Positions 58,657 to 64,000 of a stretch of DNA of 64,000 nucleotides are shown one piece after another. The stretch is from Welwitschia mirabilis. Taxonomy: Eukaryota; Gnetophyta; Gnetopsida; Welwitschiales. Each line of letters opens with the position of its first letter. The stretch's first letter is position 1. The DNA is taken from positions 167,506,010 through 167,570,009 of the forward strand of contig JBOZIK010000001.1 in assembly GCA_051453625.1 (NCBI GenBank), in the 5' to 3' direction. The translations under genes were made by a program, and so were the position numbers. The notes beneath the pieces are model-generated. The model was given only the letters and a program-made list of their open reading frames with translations, was not told the DNA's origin and did not search any database.

Positions 58657-60540
58657 TAGACCCAGTAGACCACCTCAAAGGTATTCTGCTTCTTTGCACT
58701 ATGTGTTATTCACAAAGAGGGGAGAACCTAAAACATAATCAGAAGCAATTTTTCTTCCAACTTAAACAAGTGGAAAGCTGACATGGAGGACGAAATGAAA
58801 TCACTCAAACATAATCACTCTTGGGATTTGGTTCTCTTGCCTAAAGGAAAACTAGCTTTGAAATTTTGATAGGTCCATAGTGATTAGAAAGGAGGAAAAC
58901 CATGAATTGCAGAATAAAGCTAGATTGATTGTGAAGGGTTCCTGTCAGACAGCAGGTATTGAGTTAATGAGATCCTTTATCCCATTGTGAAACATACATC
59001 AATATGCATTTCACTTTCTATGCCTGTTTAAATCTCATGTTGGGAGAACAAGACATTTAAATAGCTTATTTGCATGGAGATTTGTAAGTGGAAATTTACA
59101 GGGAGATACCAAAAGGGTTGAATGTTAAGAATGGAAAGCTGGTTTGCCAGTTGAAAAATCCTCTTTATCGCTTGACATTTTGGCAAAAGTGAATCCAAAT
59201 TTGTCTTTTTTATTGTAATGTTATGTTTTAACGTTGACCCATTTTTTGTAGTATTGTAAAAGGAGGTTATGTTTTTAACTCCTTGTGGTAATTTAAAAAA
59301 AAAGGGGTGGGGGGAGGAAGTGGAGGAACTCTCTAGAATAGGAATTTTCCAAATTAATTTGGCTTGCATCCCTATTTCACCTTAAAGGGTGCTTAGAGGT
59401 CTGTTTTGTACCAATTTCTTTTGCTTCTTGAAGAAGATTAAGAGCTCTCCCTGTTTTCCATGGTCTTTCCCTAGGTTGGGGTTTTCCACATGAAAACTTG
59501 TGTGTGTTGTTCTTTTGCTTGGTGTTTTCATTTGCTACATTGGTTTTTATCACACGACAATCGTATAACAAATGTGACGTGAATTTGATCATCGTGTATA
59601 CATGCACACTAATGCTTAAGGTAACATTGTCATTCTATTACTTTTTGTTGATGGAAGGTTAATGCTAGGAACAACTTAGAAGAAATAAAACGGCTGAAAT
59701 ATGAAATGTCTGAAACTTTTGCCACTAAACACCTTGGACCAACACAACAAACCCTTACAATGAGGATTGATTGAGATAAATCACATTGCAAACTGGAGTT
59801 AAGCCAATTTGAATATATAGATAAAATTTTTAAATATTTTAACATAGTTGAGTTTGAACCCGCCTATATTCCTTTAGCTGTACATTTCCAGATATCACAT
59901 AATGATTGTCCAGTTTTCAAAAAGAACAAGTTTGACATGAAGAGTGTGCCTTATCACCTGTGGGAAACCAAATATATGTCATGGGCTACACTAGACCAAA
60001 CATTATGCAATGGAAGTTGTTTCATATTTTAGGAGTAATCCCAATAGCAAACATAGGATATTTGTTAAATCAGTACTTCATTATCCACAAGGGACACGAC
60101 ATTTGTCTCTCTGCTTTCATAGTTCTAGTTTGGGCATTAGAAGTTATGTAAATGTTGATAATGCTAGTTGCAGGGAGACCAAGATGCCTACCATTGGGTT
60201 TCTCTTTACTTTTGGTGTTGAAGCGATGAGGTGAATATCTTGCTTACAGTCAGATATAGCCCTTTCAACTACAGAAGCAAAATATGTTGCCATGACAGAG
60301 GCTACCAAAGAATTGTTATGATTTCGTGGTATTCTGAGTTGGCTTGGATTGCATCAAATCCAAGTTTGTTATCCATTTTGATAGTCATAGGGACCTCCAC
60401 TTGATAAATAAAGTTGCACATCATGCCAAGATAAAAATATAATGATGTCAAACATCACTTAATTAGACAAGTACTTGAAAGGAGGAAATCAGGCATTGAA
60501 AAGAATCAACACAGGCAAATCTAGTCAGCTTTCTTAATAA
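58540..60540 (+). pseudogene. Ty1/copia reverse transcriptase and RNase H remnant
   Basis: In order: K-W-K-A-D-M-E-D-E-M-K-S-L and S-W-D-L-V-L-L-P-K-G-K near 58770-58850; I-A-Y-L-H-G-D-L near 59063; V-C-Q-L-K-N-P-L-Y-R-L near 59136; then an LTR insertion; F-D-H-R-V-Y-M and I-V-I-L-L-L-F-V-D-G near 59582-59650 (family Y-V-D-D, so the second catalytic Asp is lost); R-P-N-I near 59990; G-T-R-H-L-S-L-C-F near 60086; G-F-L-F-T-F near 60197; A-L-S-T-T-E-A-K-Y-V-A near 60262. The order is that of plant copia pol. Frameshifts and stops throughout. Confidence 0.85.
59219..59539 (+). repeat. Copia LTR inserted inside the RT fragment
   Basis: Starts TGTTATGTTTTAACGTTGAC and ends TTTGCTACA. It shares both ends with 62615-63031. 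The right half has the CCTAGGTTGGGG...CACATGAAAACTTGTGTGTG pattern usual in copia LTRs. RT coding is present on both sides, so this is an insertion, probably a solo LTR. No target duplication was confirmed. Confidence 0.6.
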
Positions 60541-60639
60541 AGGTTATTGCTAGTGCAAAACCCAAGGCACGTTGTGATTGAATTCACTTGGGAACATGAT
60601 TTGGAGCGAAACTATCTCTTCAAGAATTTGAAATTTGTT

Positions 60640-61005
60640 GTATTCCTATGCTGCATTGCACCCTAGGTTGTAAGGGGTTGTGTTACAAAACCACAGTGGG
60701 GTCTTTTGTTTTGACATTGGGTCATGTTGCAAACAAAGGGTTTGGCCCTAATGGGATTTTAGGGTCGTTGGGGCTAAGTGTATCCACTTAAACCTTTGTT
60801 TTAGAGGTTTGCAGTGTGGTATTTTAAAGTGCTCCGTGTTTGCTTAAGCAACCTGGTACTTTGATTAGTTACAATAGAAGCTATCACCTGCTCCACATGA
60901 TTTTTCCCTCTATATTGGAAGGATTTCCCCATAAATCTGTATGTTTCTGCTTCTTGTTTTATTTTCTTTTCTGTTATTTTATTGCTTTACTATTTTCGTA
61001 ACAGA
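60640..61005 (+). repeat. Candidate 3' LTR of the copia RT/RNase H element
   Basis: Follows RNase H on the same strand and has the GGATTTCCCCATAAATCTGTATGTTTCTG and TTTTATTGCTTTACTA run characteristic of the 3' part of copia LTRs. No matching 5' copy is in the window, so limits are approximate. Confidence 0.45.
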
Positions 61006-62614
61006 AACCCAAGAGATTAGCAAGCTCACTTAAGGCATTTAGAAAGGAATCTGTTTAAGGAGTGATTTTTAAAGAACATGATTAAAAGATTTCCATTTGT
61101 GAGTTCATGTTTTATGAGGATGAACTCCAAGCTAATACTATAGATCATGCAAAAGTCATATAGAGATCTCTATGAGGGAATTCCATTAAGGAAAAGAACT
61201 GCATGGAAATTCACCTGTCAAGACTCCTGCGTGAACATTTTTGAACTCTCATTTAAGAGTATAAAAAAGCTTGATCGATCATAGGATTTTTCCCCTGTTT
61301 TCAAGCATAAAGAGGAGAACCATCAATCTTTTAGTTCATATAGTCACATTCTTCATAGGTGAGAAGCAAGTGCCCTTATTCCAAAGTTGATTAGAAAGAT
61401 TTCCTCCTAATTGCATTATGGTAGATCTATCACTTTTCTTTGCCAATTGTGCAAAGAAACGATGATAGCTATGCCCTTGTAGATGGGTTGTGTGTTAATC
61501 TTTATACAGGTGAATGAAGGAATCCTGCATAAATACCAACATTCTAGAACCTAAGTATTCCAAATTTCCAAGTGTAACATATCAAATATTTTACAAGATA
61601 TCTCTTCAGCATGATACTTGTATTCTTTATTGATTCCACTTCCTGTCATGCTCTATTTCTATGAAGATGGTAAGCCTACAATTCAAGCTCATAAGAATAC
61701 GAATGAAGTGCAAGGATCCATTCATTTCATTACAATTCCTCTTGTAGAAGTAAAAACAATACTTCATTGTTAGCATCATGCATGTGGATGCCTTTGTAAT
61801 GGAAATCTCTGAACTAGGCAAAATTGATGTGGTACAAAGGATAGGGATTCTGATACCCTCGTATCCTACAGTTAGTTTCTTTCGTGAACTAGGCCTCATG
61901 ATTCACCCTGCACATGCTTATAAGACATTGAAGGGTCAAAGGCATATTGCGCCAGCGTGAAATTTGATAATTGTTATGGCCATAATCAAACAGTTGTCCT
62001 TAAGAAACATGCTGTACATGAAGTCATGAAGTGATAATTCAGAAACATTCCCTGTACTATGTTGTTCTGTAAGTGCTTCGTATAGTTTAACCATGACAAT
62101 TGAGAAGAAACCCATTACTTTTAATGGTCCTACTCATCTTGGTGCTTCTTTGGAAAGAGATTCTGACCTTGTTGTATGTATCTAGTATTTATCCACAGGT
62201 TTTTATTGCATAAGAAGAAACAACTTTGCCTAGTGGTCTTTATCTGGTACACTATCTGCATATTTCACATGTATCTGTGTCATTTATCCTATTTTCTGTG
62301 ATTTTCTCTTAGTTATCTAAATTATCTTTCGAACAGAATGTTTTTGTTGCTTGGTGATCTCGACCAAATTTTAAACACCTCCTTTTGCCAATGTGATCAA
62401 AAACGGGACTGTGACACTTTATTCTAACTCAAATGAAATGCCAATAAACAATAAGTCCATGTTCAGACCTTCATGTTGACAAGACGAATTTAGCCTTGCA
62501 CAAGTTGAGTTGAATCATTCTGTTTTTAATGTACAAATTAGTTAACTAATAATTGTTGTGATTTTACTTTATGTGTCGTAAAGCAAAGCCAACATATATC
62601 CATTCCCTTTCTTA
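61006..62614. other. Unassigned region
   Basis: No named gene. A 60-codon open frame at 61778-61960 (plus; M-H-V-D-A-F-V-M-E-I-S-E-L-G-K) is moderately protein-like but unrecognised and lacks flanking exons. Confidence 0.35.
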
Positions 62615-62691
62615 TGTTATATTTTAACGTTGACACTTTTATGTTGTAAAAGGCGCTAATAGTATAATATCACTTCAGGGATTGTGTGTGG

Positions 62692-62749
<58 letters not shown>

Positions 62750-63031
62750 GATAGAGAAAGAGAGAATGTGTCTCAATTTTCTAGAAAGTTCTTTTAAACT
62801 CTATTTCAATCCACTGTGTGCTGTATCTGTATTGCTGCATTGCGAAGCTGCAAAGCTTGAGGAAAGATTCATGAGTGAAACCCTAGAGCTCAAGCTATAT
62901 GTTTGTTTGGTTTGTATTTGAAGCCTATTAATAAACCTCTACACTAAACGTCTGGTGAACATAGGGTAGAAAACCACCAGACCACATTAATTTTGTGTTT
63001 TTGTATGTTGCGTCTTTGCTATTTTGCTACA
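62615..63031 (+). repeat. Copia LTR containing a (TG)n tract
   Basis: Starts TGTTATATTTTAACGTTGAC and ends TTTTGCTACA, as in 59219-59539. It carries the GGTGAACATAGGGTAGAAAACC and ACCACATTAATTTTGTGT motifs of copia LTR ends, and gag sequence follows within 40 bases, so it may be the 5' LTR of the terminal copia element. No tRNA-Met primer site is readable after it. Confidence 0.55.
62696..62744. repeat. (TG)n microsatellite
   Basis: An almost pure TG run inside the LTR. The open frame through it, reading V-C-V-C, is an artefact. Confidence 0.95.
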
Positions 63032-63059
63032 TTTTTCTCGACATTCACCAAACCAGAAG

Positions 63060-64000
63060 TGAAAGGAGTTGAATGCAAGTGTGCTATCATATATGAGGCC
63101 TTATTTGAGCAACAGCATATTGAAGGCCCACTCAAAAGTGAAGATAGCTCATGAGCTCTGGCAGAAGCTTAAGGACAGATACCATCGACTCCCTATGATT
63201 AACAAATTCGTAGTTTTAAGCCAAGCATTTACTACTAAAATGAAAGAAGATATATAGTTTCTTAATCATCTTAACAGGATGCAAATATTTCCTCTCAGAT
63301 AAATGACTTTGGCATTTCATTGCGAGATGATTTTCATATTATTGCAATTATTATTTCGTTTCTGCCTAGCTGGGGACCAATAGTAACCCTCATTCTTACA
63401 TTTGCCTGAAAAACTGACGACTATGAATGAACTAGCTTGTGTTCTATTAGACAAGGAAAACAGAAACACAAGAGGTTTAGTCATTCGTAATGCTTGATGA
63501 ACCACTGGTTACATACAATAAGTGCTCTCAAAATAAGGAAGAAAGTGACAGTGGCAGGATTACAAGTAGAGGTGGATCTTGCAATCAGGTTCTGTGCTAC
63601 TACTCCAAGAAGAGGTGGTGTTTGCCAAGGGATTGCTAGCTCTTGAGGGACAAATGTAAGCAGAAGGCAAATGACAAGAAGGATGGCATCTCATGTTCAA
63701 GACAACCCTCAAATGAGGAAGCTGATGTTTCACTGTTGACACAGGGAGGTGATGTTAATCTTTCTACGTATTTTGTCCCTAGTGTTTGGATCCTTGAGTT
63801 TGGAGCATCATTTCATGTCTATCCAAACAAGAAGGTTTTCACTTCTTATGAATTGTTTCAAATCAGTTCATCTACTTGGGAAATGATCATAGATATGAAA
63901 TCAAAGGCATTGGAATAGTTATTTCAAAGAGAGAAAATGAGTGGACCTTAAAATTCAAGAATGTCAGACATGTCCCAGCTATAGCAAAGAACTTGAGATT
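63060..64000 (+). pseudogene. Ty1/copia gag-protease remnant, cut by the window edge
   Basis: The reading A-H-E-L-W-Q-K-L-K-D-R-Y near 63148, K-F-V-V-L-S-Q-A-F near 63205 and N-E-L-A-C-V-L-L-D-K-E near 63427 fits UBN2-type gag. A decayed zinc knuckle (C-Y-Y-S-K-K-R-W-C-L-P-R-D-C) lies near 63597, and the protease site V-W-I-L-E-F-G-A-S-F-H near 63786 stands for W-I-L-D-S-G-A-S-F-H, with the catalytic Asp replaced by Glu. N-V-R-H-V-P-A-I-A-K-N-L near 63960 is the usual strand after the protease. The gag N-terminus is missing. Confidence 0.82.

Noticed and set aside
62682-62921. Plus-strand 79-codon frame
   Set aside because: First third is a V-C run from the TG microsatellite; it lies in an LTR.
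1-64000. CRISPR arrays, bacterial operons or phage-type defence genes
   Set aside because: The whole window has plant-type introns and retroelements; no regularly spaced repeats or prokaryotic genes are present.

Overview
This window looks like nuclear DNA of a seed plant with a large, AT-rich, repeat-filled genome. It holds one intact-looking host gene, the FCP1/CPL4-type RNA polymerase II CTD phosphatase, as spliced exons on the minus strand at 54960-57352. Nearly everything else is old, heavily mutated transposable elements (Ty3/gypsy, Ty1/copia, LINE, hAT and a SINE-like element). The low GC (about 30 percent by eye), the lack of young elements, and stop codons that are mostly TAG or TAA where Gln or Trp is expected all point to long methylation-driven C-to-T decay. 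A gymnosperm, perhaps a gnetophyte, would fit, but this is inference and not proven by the window.

From 1 to 36.4 kb the window is a nested stack. (1) The outer element is a Tat-like Ty3/gypsy retrotransposon, with its 5' LTR at about 1160-2060, decayed gag, protease, RT, an extra RNase H and integrase between 2.6 and 8.18 kb, and its 3' LTR split into 24745-24889 and 35647-36440. (2) A 13 kb Athila-like Ty3/gypsy element (8185-21236, paired LTRs) is inserted inside the outer integrase, cutting a recognisable G-D-L-x-L-K motif. (3) A LINE block (24890-35648) sits in the outer 3' LTR and is bounded by a 14-bp target-site duplication. The block holds two diverged LINE copies, with a scaffold gap and a palindrome-rich segment between them. 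The second copy ends in an unexpected third reading frame of 399 codons, with no frameshift, whose C-terminus is a DnaJ J domain.

From 36.4 to 54.3 kb the sequence is mostly anonymous AT-rich DNA. It contains a decayed hAT transposase (40.85-42.1 kb), a short minus-strand copia element with both LTRs and a tRNA-Met primer site but only gag and protease (43189-45589), a 661-bp gap, a copia integrase trace, a tRNA-derived SINE with a perfect 9-bp target duplication (51294-51530), and a two-unit tandem repeat.

From 54.3 to 57.9 kb is a higher-GC genic island: the CPL4 homologue, lacking only its N-terminal exon, and an isolated plus-strand exon candidate at 57784-57903. From 58.5 kb to the end are copia fragments: RT/RNase H interrupted by an LTR, a candidate 3' LTR, a further LTR with a (TG)n tract, and a gag-protease region running off the edge.

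The most unusual items are the LINE third ORF with a J domain, the roughly 1.25 kb antisense ORF behind the integrase of the inner gypsy element, and the exactly reconstructable order of nested insertions.
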